NCBI RefSeq assembly: GCF_009668025.1
Contig: NZ_WJXZ01000001.1
Location: forward strand, 935,004 to 999,003
Direction: 5' to 3'
DNA: 64,000 nt
Origin: Larkinella terrae
GTDB lineage: Bacteria; Bacteroidota; Bacteroidia; Cytophagales; Spirosomataceae
Part shown: positions 8,537 to 19,415 of the stretch, one piece after another
Position numbering within the stretch: the first letter of the stretch is position 1
Layout: each line of letters starts with the position of its first letter
Notes under the pieces: generated by a model
What the model saw: only the letters and a program-made list of their open reading frames with translations
The model's database searches: none
What the model was told of the DNA's origin: nothing
Position numbers and translations under genes: made by a program

Positions 8537-8862
8537 GATCTGAGAACAGTTGTAATTTCATTTTTAGAAAGTTTCGTCCTCTTTACATTCTATTTCTGCC
8601 AGATGACCACCGTTGTCTGGCTTTTTTATGTTCCCGTTATCGGGTCAATTCGGCATAAACTGGCCGAATTCTTCCCATTTTTCAATCCGGTTCAGGCCAG
8701 GCGGTTTGTCCGGTTTCTTCAAGTAAGATTTCATTAATTTATCCTGTGACCAACGCGCGACTCATCCCGTATTAAAACTTTATGTACCTTACAACTCCCT
8801 AATTACGAGAGTACTACTAACCTGTTATGACGCTTTCATTCGAACACTAACCTTTTAAAGAC

Positions 8863-9972
8863 ATGAAAAAAATGTATTTCCTGCTGGCGATCGGTTTTGC
8901 CGGAATCGTTTTGCTGGCCACCACCACGCGGACGAAAAAACCGTACGGTTTGACGGTTGGAACGCCCGAAATCAAGTCGATTAATGCGCTGACGTTCAGC
9001 CCGAACGGGATTCTGTTCGTGGGCGACGCCAAAAGCGGCTCCATTTTTGCCATCGATACCAAAGATGCTGAGGTGACCGGCCAGGCCGCTCCGGTTGAAA
9101 TCAAGAACGTCGATCAGAAGATTGCCGCCCTGCTGGGGACCGAAGTGCAAAACATTACCATTCAGGACATTGCCGTCAATCCTGTTTCCAAAAAAACCTA
9201 CATCGCCGTTCAGCACAGCGACGGCACCCCGGTTTTGCTACGGGTGGAAGGTGATAAAATCATGCCGGTTTCGACTAAAAACGTCGAATTTTCGAGCCTT
9301 GCACTAAACAATCTGCCGTCGGCCGACGCCAAAGACCGCCGGGGCGAATCGATCCGCGTGTCGGCCATTTCCGACATGGGATTTGCCGATGGAAGAGTGC
9401 TCGTCAGCGGCTTATCGGGGCAGGAATTCAACTCGACGTTCCGCAGCATTCCGTTTCCGTTTACCGACAAGCAGGATCAGGCATCGCTTGAAATCTACCA
9501 CGCGGCCCACGGAAAATACGAAACCCTGTCGCCCATCAAAACCTTTACGACGGCCGAAATCAAAGGCAAAAAATACCTGGTAGCCAGCTATACCTGCACC
9601 CCGCTCGTGCTGTTTCCGATGGACGAACTGAAAGCCGGAAACCACGTAAAAGGCCGGACAGTGGCCGAAATGGGCAGCGGAAATTCCCCGCTCGACATCG
9701 TTACGATGAAAAAAGGCGACGATTCATTTCTGGTGATGGCCAATTCCAGCCGACCGGTTTTCAAAGTGAAATACAAAAACATTGAAGTTTATCAGGGCGC
9801 GCTGACCACGCCGGTGGAAGAAAGTTTTGCCACGGCGGGCGTTCAGTTCGTCTCGCTGCCGGTGACCAACGTCATTCAGCTCGACAAACTCGACGACACC
9901 CGAATGGTGATGCTGCAACGCCGGTCGAACGGGAATCTTGACCTCTGGACTTCCAGTGACCGGTATTTGTAA
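8863..9972 (+). CDS. Secreted beta-propeller-like protein of unknown function
   Basis: 369 residues. The N-terminus has two basic residues and a hydrophobic stretch (KKMYFLLAIGFAGIVLLA), so a signal peptide or anchor is likely. The body contains blade-like phrases: NALTFSPNGILFVGDAKSGSIFAID, QDIAVNPVSKKTYIAV, ISDMGFADGRVLVSGL and NSPLDIVTMKKGDDSFLVMAN. They look like successive NHL or YVTN-type propeller blades. No catalytic signature is visible. Propellers of this kind usually bind ligands or proteins in the periplasm. The next gene starts 34 bases downstream on the same strand and also encodes a secreted protein, so the pair is likely an operon. I do not recognise a named family. Confidence 0.65.
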   Translation: MKKMYFLLAIGFAGIVLLATTTRTKKPYGLTVGTPEIKSINALTFSPNGILFVGDAKSGSIFAIDTKDAEVTGQAAPVEIKNVDQKIAALLGTEVQNITIQDIAVNPVSKKTYIAVQHSDGTPVLLRVEGDKIMPVSTKNVEFSSLALNNLPSADAKDRRGESIRVSAISDMGFADGRVLVSGLSGQEFNSTFRSIPFPFTDKQDQASLEIYHAAHGKYETLSPIKTFTTAEIKGKKYLVASYTCTPLVLFPMDELKAGNHVKGRTVAEMGSGNSPLDIVTMKKGDDSFLVMANSSRPVFKVKYKNIEVYQGALTTPVEESFATAGVQFVSLPVTNVIQLDKLDDTRMVMLQRRSNGNLDLWTSSDRYL

Positions 9973-10006
9973 GAATTTTCAACGAATCGGGATCAGGCTG
10001 TGCGCG

Positions 10007-11101
10007 ATGCAGAGCCTGATCTTTTTTGTGTTTGCCGGTTTTTTCGCCTGTCGGCAGTCGACCGAAACCACCGGAGTCTCCATTCACTGGCGCGACCAGC
10101 GCGCGACGGGCATTTCCATTCCCCAAAACCGGATCGCTTCTTTTTCGCCCGATTCCATAAGCCAGCTACTGACGGTTCGGCTGGCCAAAACCGGTGCGCA
10201 ACCCGCCATTCTGGGCGAGTACCAGTTGGCGGACAACGCCATTATTTTTGAACCGCTGATTCCGTTTACGCGCGGGTTGCGTTACGAAGTCTGGCTCCGA
10301 AACCAACGGCTCGACGGTTTTGAGATTCCGCTGGCCGACCCGAAAGACGCGCCCGAACTGCTCGCCGTTTACCCATCGCCGGATTCGTTGCCCGATAATT
10401 TACTGAAAATCTACCTGCGGTTTTCGCGGCCCATGCGCGAAGGACAATCGCAGAAATACGTGGCTTTGCTGAAAAACCGCACCGACACGGTTCCCGGCGT
10501 TTTCCTCGATCTCCAGCCCGAACTCTGGAACCCCGACCGCACGATGCTGACGCTCTGGCTCGACCCGGGCCGCATCAAACGCGATCTGCAACCCAACAAA
10601 CGGCTCGGCGTACCTCTGCAAAAGTCCGTTCATTATCAGCTTGTTGTATCAAACAGCTGGCCCGATCAGCAGGGCACGAAACTGACGAAAGCATTTACGA
10701 AATCGTTCGTTACCATTCCGCGCGACAGCCTGTCGCCGGACCCCAGCCGCTGGCAGATCACACCGCCTGCTGCGGACGGAAATCAGCCGGTGGACATCGC
10801 GTTTGGCGAACCGCTCGACTACAGTTTACTGACGGAAACCCTGCACATTATTGGCGAAGATGGCAAATCGCTTCCCGGCGAGTGGCGCATCGGTGATGAA
10901 GAAAAAACCGCCCATTTCAAACCGGCGCAGAACTGGAAACCGGGGCGCTACACCCTGCGGATTGAAGCCCGGCTGGAAGACCTCGCCGGAAACAACCTCA
11001 ACCGCCCCTTTGACCGGGACCTGACGCAAAAAACCGTCCCCGTCACGTCGGCAAGCTTTTTTGAGCGTTCGTTTCGCATCGATCAGCCCTCCCGGCAGTA
11101 A
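10007..11101 (+). CDS. Secreted lipoprotein-like protein with Ig-like (Big_5 type) domains
   Basis: 364 residues from ATG at 10007; the longer frame from 9938 overlaps the previous gene and lacks a signal sequence at its start. The chosen start gives MQSLIFFVFAGFFAC, a short signal with a Cys in lipobox position, though the residues before Cys are not ideal. The remainder is strand-rich with two segments like bacterial Ig-like domain 5: LLKIYLRFSRPMREG and PVDIAFGEPLDYSLLTETLHI, each describing a positive, sandwich-like module, and a closing YTLRIEARLEDLAGNNL, a typical Big_5 ending. It is probably the partner of the propeller-like protein encoded 34 bases upstream. Function unknown. Confidence 0.65.
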   Translation: MQSLIFFVFAGFFACRQSTETTGVSIHWRDQRATGISIPQNRIASFSPDSISQLLTVRLAKTGAQPAILGEYQLADNAIIFEPLIPFTRGLRYEVWLRNQRLDGFEIPLADPKDAPELLAVYPSPDSLPDNLLKIYLRFSRPMREGQSQKYVALLKNRTDTVPGVFLDLQPELWNPDRTMLTLWLDPGRIKRDLQPNKRLGVPLQKSVHYQLVVSNSWPDQQGTKLTKAFTKSFVTIPRDSLSPDPSRWQITPPAADGNQPVDIAFGEPLDYSLLTETLHIIGEDGKSLPGEWRIGDEEKTAHFKPAQNWKPGRYTLRIEARLEDLAGNNLNRPFDRDLTQKTVPVTSASFFERSFRIDQPSRQ

Positions 11102-11148
11102 GATTTGATAAGTCCTGAAGACATAAACCGCTTCTTCGCATTACCCGG

Positions 11149-11179
11149 TTGGAATCGATCGAATTAGCGTTTACCTTTG
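11149..11179 (+). promoter_or_regulatory. Bacteroidota-type promoter upstream of the two-domain SnoaL gene
   Basis: TTG at 11149-11151 and TACCTTTG at 11172-11179 are separated by 20 bases, matching the -33 TTG and -7 TAnnTTTG pattern of Bacteroidota primary promoters. Transcription would begin near 11186, leaving a leader of about 270 bases before the start at 11459. Confidence 0.55.
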
Positions 11180-11185
11180 CCGCAC

Positions 11186-11458
11186 TGTTACTTAGAATCA
11201 TCACATACTGCCCATCCATCACGAAAGCTCTTACGGCAAACCGGTAAGACGTTTTTTCGTGCGCGACAGTCTGCCATCCGGCACGCGTATTTCGCAACTC
11301 TTATTTCTAAAACCGATCAACCCAAGTCCGAAGGACTTGACTAAGGCTAACCGCGTACGCAGTGCGCGGAAAACCGGCTCAGGTTTCCGACAAGATAACC
11401 CTGACGGACTTGCGTGATCGACAACGTTCGTTTTCACGTTTTTCAATTGACAGGAATC
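11186..11458 (+). other. Long untranslated leader or unidentified small RNA
   Basis: About 270 bases between the promoter and the next start codon contain no plausible coding frame on either strand. Short palindromes are present, including AAGTCCGAAGGACTT near 11320. I do not recognise a riboswitch or known RNA family, so it may be a plain leader, a regulatory leader or a small RNA. Confidence 0.3.
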
Positions 11459-12196
11459 ATGCAAAATATTGAATTCAATAAATCCATCATTCGTGATTTT
11501 TACCGGCGCACCGTCGCCAACGGTGACCTCGACTTCGCCGAACAGATCATTGCCAACGATTACATTCAGCACAGCCCACGGGTAAAACCGGGGAAAGCGG
11601 GGTTACTCGAAGCCCTGGCGGCCATGAAACAACTGCCCAAACCGGCCTCGACGACCAAACCGTTCATGCGGCTCATTGCGGAAAACGATTGGGTAGTGAC
11701 CAATCTGAGTTTCGAAATGGGCGGCCAGCCGATGGCGGTGATTGATCTGTTCCGGTTGCGAAATGGGCAGGTGGTCGAGCATTGGGACGCCATGCAGAAA
11801 CAGCCCGAAACGACGCTGAACGGCCATCCGATGCTGGGGGGAGTCGTAGAAATCGAGGATGTCCCTGCAACGGAAGCGAATAAAAAAACCGTTGCCGAGT
11901 TTTACGAACGGGTTTTGGTAAATCGAAAAGTCGGGTTGCTAAGCGATTATGTGGCGTCGGACCTCATCCAGCACGTTCCGGAAATCGCCAACGGAGCGGA
12001 CGGTTTGCGACAGTATTGGCAACAGAAAGGCGACGGTTTTGTCGTTCAGAATGTGCTCCGAATCATCGGTGAAGGCAATTTTGTCGTTGTTCAGGCCGAC
12101 GGGCAGCTCGATCAAAAACCGGTTACGTTTTACGACGTATTTCGACTGAGCCAGGGAAAAATTGTTGAACAGTGGGGCGTTAAACAAAATTATTGA
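11459..12196 (+). CDS. Two-domain SnoaL-like (NTF2 fold) protein
   Basis: 245 residues from ATG at 11459. It is a tandem duplication: residues about 1-115 and 125-245 each carry the same pattern, a helix ending in a phrase like RDFYRRTVANGDLDFAEQIIANDYIQHSP or AEFYERVLVNRKVGLLSDYVASDLIQHVPEI, then a beta-sheet closing with DLFRLRNGQVVEHWDAMQ or DVFRLSQGKIVEQWGVKQ. This is the SnoaL/NTF2 type often annotated as predicted SnoaL-like aldol-condensation enzyme. His residues in the IQHSP and IQHVP motifs may line the ligand pocket. No signal peptide is present. It is probably a cytoplasmic isomerase, cyclase or binding protein; substrate unknown. Confidence 0.8.
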   Translation: MQNIEFNKSIIRDFYRRTVANGDLDFAEQIIANDYIQHSPRVKPGKAGLLEALAAMKQLPKPASTTKPFMRLIAENDWVVTNLSFEMGGQPMAVIDLFRLRNGQVVEHWDAMQKQPETTLNGHPMLGGVVEIEDVPATEANKKTVAEFYERVLVNRKVGLLSDYVASDLIQHVPEIANGADGLRQYWQQKGDGFVVQNVLRIIGEGNFVVVQADGQLDQKPVTFYDVFRLSQGKIVEQWGVKQNY

Positions 12197-12197
12197 T

Positions 12198-12344
12198 AGC
12201 CCACGGTTTTAACTGTGGGGCCATCAACGTAACCCTTGGTTGTTTTTAACCGTTTTAACGGTTTCGGTTGATCACCAAAACCGTTAAAACGGTTGTATAA
12301 TTTCGCGAAAATGTTTCGTAATCCCACGGTTAAAACCATGGGCT
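12198..12344. repeat. Nested REP-like palindromic element
   Basis: Outer arms 12198-12219 and 12323-12344 (22 bp, two mismatches) enclose inner arms 12248-12264 and 12278-12294 (17 bp, perfect). The element fills the gap between two convergent genes. The structure resembles REP-type elements mobilised by single-strand transposases, or a bidirectional terminator, but no transposase is in the window. Confidence 0.7.
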
Positions 12345-12363
12345 GATTTTGACTTCTGTATTC

Positions 12364-14618
<2,255 letters not shown>

Positions 14619-14622
<4 letters not shown>

Positions 14623-14822
14623 ACCGGTTCGGCTTTGTAACCGGCTTCCCGGAGGGCTTCCTGGACCTGCTCGACCGAAGCGCCTTCAACGGTCAGCAGC
14701 TTGTCGGGCGTCAGCGTATCGACCTGCCAGTTGGCTTCCCCAACGGCTTTGTTCAAATAAGGCGTAACGGTGGCAACGCAATTGGCGCACTTGATATTGG
14801 TTTTGAAAGTGGTCTTTTCCAT
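14619..14822 (-). CDS. Small HMA-domain copper chaperone, CopZ-like
   Basis: 67 residues from Met at 14822, chosen because it gives a compact HMA domain; an open frame extends further upstream without a sensible start. The Cu-binding motif is KCANC (Cys at 12 and 15), and the rest fits the beta-alpha-beta ferredoxin-like fold ([19 protein letters not shown] at the end). Such proteins bind one Cu(I) and deliver it to CopA. The stop codon overlaps the copA start (ATGA at 14622-14619), so the two form an operon transcribed leftwards. The domain starts with [10 protein letters not shown] rather than the usual Met-x-Cys pattern, and is a little divergent from classical CopZ. Confidence 0.85.
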
Positions 14823-15070
14823 GAGTTTATTGCTGTGATTTGACACGGCAAATATCACAGATAGAACAGGATTCGCCGTTACAGAATTCCGGTTGGCTGG
14901 TATAGAATTATGCGCGAAAGGGGTTCCGGCAAAGGCGTTTGACATAAAAAACCGGTTTTGCAACAAATAGACACATCGTTGACACGGTGGGAATAACGCC
15001 AAAACACGCGCTGCGCTATTTTTATACGGTATTGCAAGCGTGATTTTTTATTGAATTTACCAGACAAAAA

Positions 15071-15166
15071 ATGGCGAATAAACGCGTAAAACACTGGACC
15101 ATTCTGGGAGCCACCTACGCCCTCATGACGGGCATATTGGTCTACCTGCTGTATCTGCTGCTGTGA
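15071..15166 (+). CDS. Very small single-pass membrane protein (31 residues)
   Basis: ATG at 15071 to TGA at 15164-15166 encodes 31 residues: a basic N-terminus (ANKRVKHW) followed by one hydrophobic helix (about residues 11-31) ending in YLLYLLL. The charge pattern puts the N-terminus in the cytoplasm. It stands between the divergent copper operon and the convergent end of the two-component regulator gene, 10 bases from the latter's stop. The topology is sensible and the frame is free-standing, but with so short a sequence chance cannot be excluded. No family is recognised. Confidence 0.45.
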   Translation: MANKRVKHWTILGATYALMTGILVYLLYLLL

Positions 15167-15176
15167 AGAAACCGGG

Positions 15177-18100
15177 CTAATTCAATTTATTGTTCAGTAT
15201 ATCGTTCAAATAATCCGAAGGTGATTTGCCAAACTGTTTCTTGAACGACTTGCTGAACGAGGAAGAGCTTTTGAATCCGACTTCGTACGCAATTTCGGAC
15301 ACGTTCAATTTGCGGCCCAGCAGCAGCTCCATCGAATGTTTCAGCCGAATGTAACAGATAATTTCCACCGGCGTCTGGCCCGTAATCGCCTTGAGCCGCC
15401 GGAAAAGGTTGCTGCGGCTCATTCCGACCTGCGTCCCCAGTTCTTCCACGCTGAATTCTTCGTTACTCATGTTCTGCCGGATGCAGTCGATCACTTTTTG
15501 AAGAAACACGTCGTCGAGCGGATTGTGACTCAGATCGTCAGGCATCAAAATCGCGTTTGAACGCAATTTTTCCAGCAATTTCCGCTGTTTTTCGATCAGC
15601 TTTTCGACCCGGATCCGGAGGTAATCCGGCCGGAAGGGCTTGGGTACGTAATCGTCAGCGCCCCACTCGATGCCCCTGATCGCATCCTCCACCGTCGACC
15701 GGGCCGTCAGCAAAATCACCGGAATGTGCAGGGTCGATACCTGCCCCTTCACGATCCGGCACAGCTCAATGCCGTCCATCCCGGGCATCATCACGTCGCT
15801 GATGATCAGATCCGGTTCCCGTTTTCGGATAATGGCCAGCGCTTCCTCCCCATTTTCCGCCTTAAGCGTCTGGTAATCATCCCTGAAAAGCAGGTCCAGA
15901 AACTCGAGCACCTCGTAATTATCGTCCACCAGCAGCAGCGTCGGCCTGTCGTTTTCGTCCTCATCCAGCATCTTGTTCATCAGCGGAACTGTCACCAGGA
16001 GATCGCTCTTTTTCGGTGCTTCGGTAACAAACTGGCTTTCACCGCCCGACTGATTTACCGGTTTTTCTGCCCGTTGATCACCCTCCGTCAGCGGCAAATA
16101 AATTGTAAACGTGGTTGAAACATCCGGTTCGCTTTCGACGGTAATGGTTCCGTCGTGTAAATCCACGATGTTTTTTGACAGCGAAAGGCCCACGCCCGAG
16201 CCGGTTTTGGCGGGATCGGCCTGAAAAAACCGCTCAAAAATATGCTCGATTTCCCGCTGATTTATGCCCTTTCCGTTGTCGTTGATAACGATCCGTAACC
16301 AGCCATTATCCCCGTTTTTATTCGGGACAGTCCCGGTTAATTCAGAGACGGTGTCCATCACAACGCGAATGGTGCCGCCAACCGGCGTGAATTTGAACGC
16401 ATTGGAAAGCAGGTTATTCATTACCATTTCCATCTTGCCCGTATCGACGGCGACCGGATAGTTATCCGATTCCGTATGAACCTGAAAATCTATCTTTTTA
16501 TGGCCCGCCAGCCCGTTAAAATTGGCGGTTATTTCCTCGATAAATGGCACCGCATTGATATCCGCGAATGACAGTTTCAGTTTCCCCTGATCCAGTTTCT
16601 GGAAAGTCATCAATTCATCGACCAGCGAAAGCATTTTTTTGCAGTTTCGATAGACCAGTTGCAGCTTCTGTTTAACGGAAGACGACGTCTGGCCGGAGGT
16701 TAATAAATCTTCCACCGGCCCGACAATCAATGACAAAGGCGTTCGGAATTCGTGGGAAATATCGGTAAAGAACGACAGTTTCATTTTATTCAGATTCTCC
16801 AGTTGTTCGCGCTCCAGCTGATGAAAACGAAGTTTTTCTTTCTGCTTCGACTGAACAATGATGTAGCGGATAAAAAGAAACAGGAGCAGGTTAAAGAGGA
16901 GAACATAAGCCGTGATTGCCCACCAGGTTTTCCAGGGTGGCGGCAAAATGGTGACCTGAATACTACGCGGTTTCGCGTTCCAGTTTCCGAAACTGTTGGC
17001 GGCTTTTACCTTGAAAAGATACGTGCCGGGGTTCAGGTTGGTGTAAGTTGCCGAGCGGTTTGCGGCTCCGGTATACACCCAGTCCTGATCAAATCCCTCC
17101 ATTTTATACGCATAATGATTATTCTCCGGCCCGGAATAATGTAAACCGGCAAAACCAAACGTAAAGACATTGTTTTTGTAGCCCAACGTGATCGCATTCG
17201 TATTGGTAATCGACTGATTTAAAATCACATCACCATTGAATTCAGCGCTAATCGCAACGTCTTTATTGAATAATTTAAGGTCCGTTAATACAACATCCGG
17301 CGCATCCGTCCGATTCGAGATGGTTTTCGGATCAAACAGGATAAAACCGTCCGCAGCACCGAATAATAAATGATTATTGGGCAGTTTATGATAACAACTC
17401 GCGCTGAAACTCAGGTTGGTTAAAAAATGCTGGAATTGTTCCTTCTGCGCATCAAACCGCAGAAGGCCCTTGATCGTACTGATCCACAAAAAACCGTCTT
17501 CGTCAACGATGATTCCATTGACACATTTGTCGGGCAGGCCGTCTTCTTCGAAATACGTTTTGGTTGAATGAATCAGTTCTCCACCCTGATTTTGTTGTAA
17601 CGCTATTTTATGCAAACCCGATTCCGATCCGACCCAAATCGTGTTTTCAGGATACTCGGTAATGGACAGAATCGTATTTCCAATTAGCTTTGTTTTCTGT
17701 CCGGTAAGACTTGAAATTAAACCGGTTTTAGGGTCCAGATAATGAAGGCCGTTATCATCAAAACCGATCCACAAAAGACCCCGGCTGTCTTCGTACAGCG
17801 AGCGAATGAACTTCGACGGAATACTTCCCGGTTTGCCATCCGGCAGATACCGAACGACCGAACCGTCCGGCTGGCATTTGAACAAACCGCCATTGGTGCC
17901 CATCCAGAGATTTGCCTGAGAGTCCTTGAGAAAGGCAAAAACCGCCAGTCCTTTCACGTCCTGAAGGATTTCGGCTTTGTCGGTCAGTTTGACGACCCCG
18001 CCCAGCGTCCCAATCCAGGTGAAACGACCGTCCACCAAAACCGAGCGATTGGCGTTCAGCAGCGAATGTTCCGGCTGAAATTTGAAGCTCTTCGAACTAT

Positions 18101-19322
18101 TTGTATTGACGTCGTACGCGTAAAATCCCGACTTGGCCGTTCCGAAATAAATCGAACTTCCGTCTTCCGTATAAATGCTCCGGATCTGATCCTGATCCTG
18201 GTAATTCGTAAAGGAAAAATAATGAAAGGGCAAGGTATTTAAATCCAGTTTATTCAGGCCCATTTCGGTACCGCACCACAAAACGTGGGTTTTATCCGCG
18301 AAAACTTTAAAAACCATATTTTCGCTTAAACTGTGACTATTGGTCGGATTATTTTTGTAGAATGTCAGTTTAGGAGACGCCGTATCAAACTCTTCTACTT
18401 TGGCTAATCCACGGGCGGTTGCCAGCCAGATCGTATGGGTAGAAGAACGACAAATGTCAAAGATCTGGGTATTTGACAAATCAATGGTTCGATTATTGAA
18501 AAGATTAACCGGTTCGAAGGTTCCCAAACGATTATCACCCGGTTTCCGGTGGTATTTCAGCAATCCATTGGCCGCCGTGGCAATGAACAAATCCTGATTA
18601 TGCTCCAATAAAGACCACAAACGCTCCCCATAAGCATTCGGTTTTAAATTCAGGAAATGGTAGTCGTATTGATCGTTCCTGGGATTATAACGAATGAGCC
18701 CTTCCGCAGCCGCAATCCAGATAAAACCATCCGCCGACTGAATAATTTTACTGATATTCGTATTAAAAGGCGCTTGTTGGTATGCTTTGAATTGCTGAGT
18801 AGCCGGATCGTAACTTGCCAAACCTTTTTTCGTTCCGATCCAGAGTTTACCGGTTTTGTCGAGCAATAGTGAGCGAACTTCCTGATACAAACCGGCATCT
18901 TTGTTGTTAATCAGCGCCGAAAAATGCGTGAATTTTTCCTGTCGGGTATCGAAATAATTCAGGCCCTCCAGCGTCCCGATCCAGAGGTTGTGCGAGCGAT
19001 CTTCGCAAATGGCATTGACCCAATTGCCGGAAATGCTATTCGCTTTTTTGGACTTGAAATACTTTTTAAACGTATATCCGTCGTACTTGCTCAGACCATT
19101 CATGGTGCCCACCCATAAAAAACCGTTACTGTCCTGAAAAACAGAACGAATCCGGTTATCTGGCAGGCCGTTTCGGTTGCTGGTAAATCGCTCGAACAGG
19201 ACATCCGGCCGAACGACGCGTTCCGGTTTAACGTCCAGACCCGGCCCTTCGGTGGCAGCGTATAACGGGCAGATAGCCAGCCCGAAAAATGCCAACAGAA
19301 TGATTGCTTTTAACCTTTTCAT
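15177..19322 (-). CDS. Hybrid two-component system regulator (periplasmic propeller sensor, kinase, receiver, AraC DNA-binding)
   Basis: 1381 residues. Order: signal peptide (1-22); two Reg_prop beta-propellers with repeated NGLPDN and EDSRGLLWIG-type phrases; a Y_Y_Y domain ending around 795 (NRSATYTNLNPGTYLFKVKA); a membrane helix at about 799-823; HisKA with DISHEFRTP (phospho-acceptor His near 857); HATPase (NLLSNAFKFTP, DNGKG, GSGVGLSLS); receiver starting at 1126 with Asp near 1176 (ISDVMMPGMDG) and KPF; and an AraC HTH from about 1276. Such proteins bind oligosaccharide breakdown products in the periplasm and switch on the adjacent polysaccharide locus. It is transcribed in the same direction as the upstream enzyme and susCD genes, 93 bases behind the 1336-residue enzyme gene, and is the best candidate regulator of that locus. 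Confidence 0.95.
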   Translation of the reverse strand: MKRLKAIILLAFFGLAICPLYAATEGPGLDVKPERVVRPDVLFERFTSNRNGLPDNRIRSVFQDSNGFLWVGTMNGLSKYDGYTFKKYFKSKKANSISGNWVNAICEDRSHNLWIGTLEGLNYFDTRQEKFTHFSALINNKDAGLYQEVRSLLLDKTGKLWIGTKKGLASYDPATQQFKAYQQAPFNTNISKIIQSADGFIWIAAAEGLIRYNPRNDQYDYHFLNLKPNAYGERLWSLLEHNQDLFIATAANGLLKYHRKPGDNRLGTFEPVNLFNNRTIDLSNTQIFDICRSSTHTIWLATARGLAKVEEFDTASPKLTFYKNNPTNSHSLSENMVFKVFADKTHVLWCGTEMGLNKLDLNTLPFHYFSFTNYQDQDQIRSIYTEDGSSIYFGTAKSGFYAYDVNTNSSKSFKFQPEHSLLNANRSVLVDGRFTWIGTLGGVVKLTDKAEILQDVKGLAVFAFLKDSQANLWMGTNGGLFKCQPDGSVVRYLPDGKPGSIPSKFIRSLYEDSRGLLWIGFDDNGLHYLDPKTGLISSLTGQKTKLIGNTILSITEYPENTIWVGSESGLHKIALQQNQGGELIHSTKTYFEEDGLPDKCVNGIIVDEDGFLWISTIKGLLRFDAQKEQFQHFLTNLSFSASCYHKLPNNHLLFGAADGFILFDPKTISNRTDAPDVVLTDLKLFNKDVAISAEFNGDVILNQSITNTNAITLGYKNNVFTFGFAGLHYSGPENNHYAYKMEGFDQDWVYTGAANRSATYTNLNPGTYLFKVKAANSFGNWNAKPRSIQVTILPPPWKTWWAITAYVLLFNLLLFLFIRYIIVQSKQKEKLRFHQLEREQLENLNKMKLSFFTDISHEFRTPLSLIVGPVEDLLTSGQTSSSVKQKLQLVYRNCKKMLSLVDELMTFQKLDQGKLKLSFADINAVPFIEEITANFNGLAGHKKIDFQVHTESDNYPVAVDTGKMEMVMNNLLSNAFKFTPVGGTIRVVMDTVSELTGTVPNKNGDNGWLRIVINDNGKGINQREIEHIFERFFQADPAKTGSGVGLSLSKNIVDLHDGTITVESEPDVSTTFTIYLPLTEGDQRAEKPVNQSGGESQFVTEAPKKSDLLVTVPLMNKMLDEDENDRPTLLLVDDNYEVLEFLDLLFRDDYQTLKAENGEEALAIIRKREPDLIISDVMMPGMDGIELCRIVKGQVSTLHIPVILLTARSTVEDAIRGIEWGADDYVPKPFRPDYLRIRVEKLIEKQRKLLEKLRSNAILMPDDLSHNPLDDVFLQKVIDCIRQNMSNEEFSVEELGTQVGMSRSNLFRRLKAITGQTPVEIICYIRLKHSMELLLGRKLNVSEIAYEVGFKSSSSFSKSFKKQFGKSPSDYLNDILNNKLN

Positions 19323-19415
19323 GAGCCCATTTCTTTTGAAACCAAAAGCACCGACTGAGGCAGATATAATAGTTTAGTCACCTATTTTCGCCAATTTACC
19401 GCGCTGAAGAAGGCC

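Larger units (their letters stand above)
8340..8862. other. 523-bp intergenic region rich in inverted repeats
   Basis: No gene seen. It holds two palindromic elements, at 8348-8422 and 8473-8536, listed separately. The remaining 8540-8862 part is unstructured AT-rich DNA that presumably carries the promoter of the following secreted-protein gene; a weak TACCTTAC box lies at 8785-8792. Confidence 0.6.
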
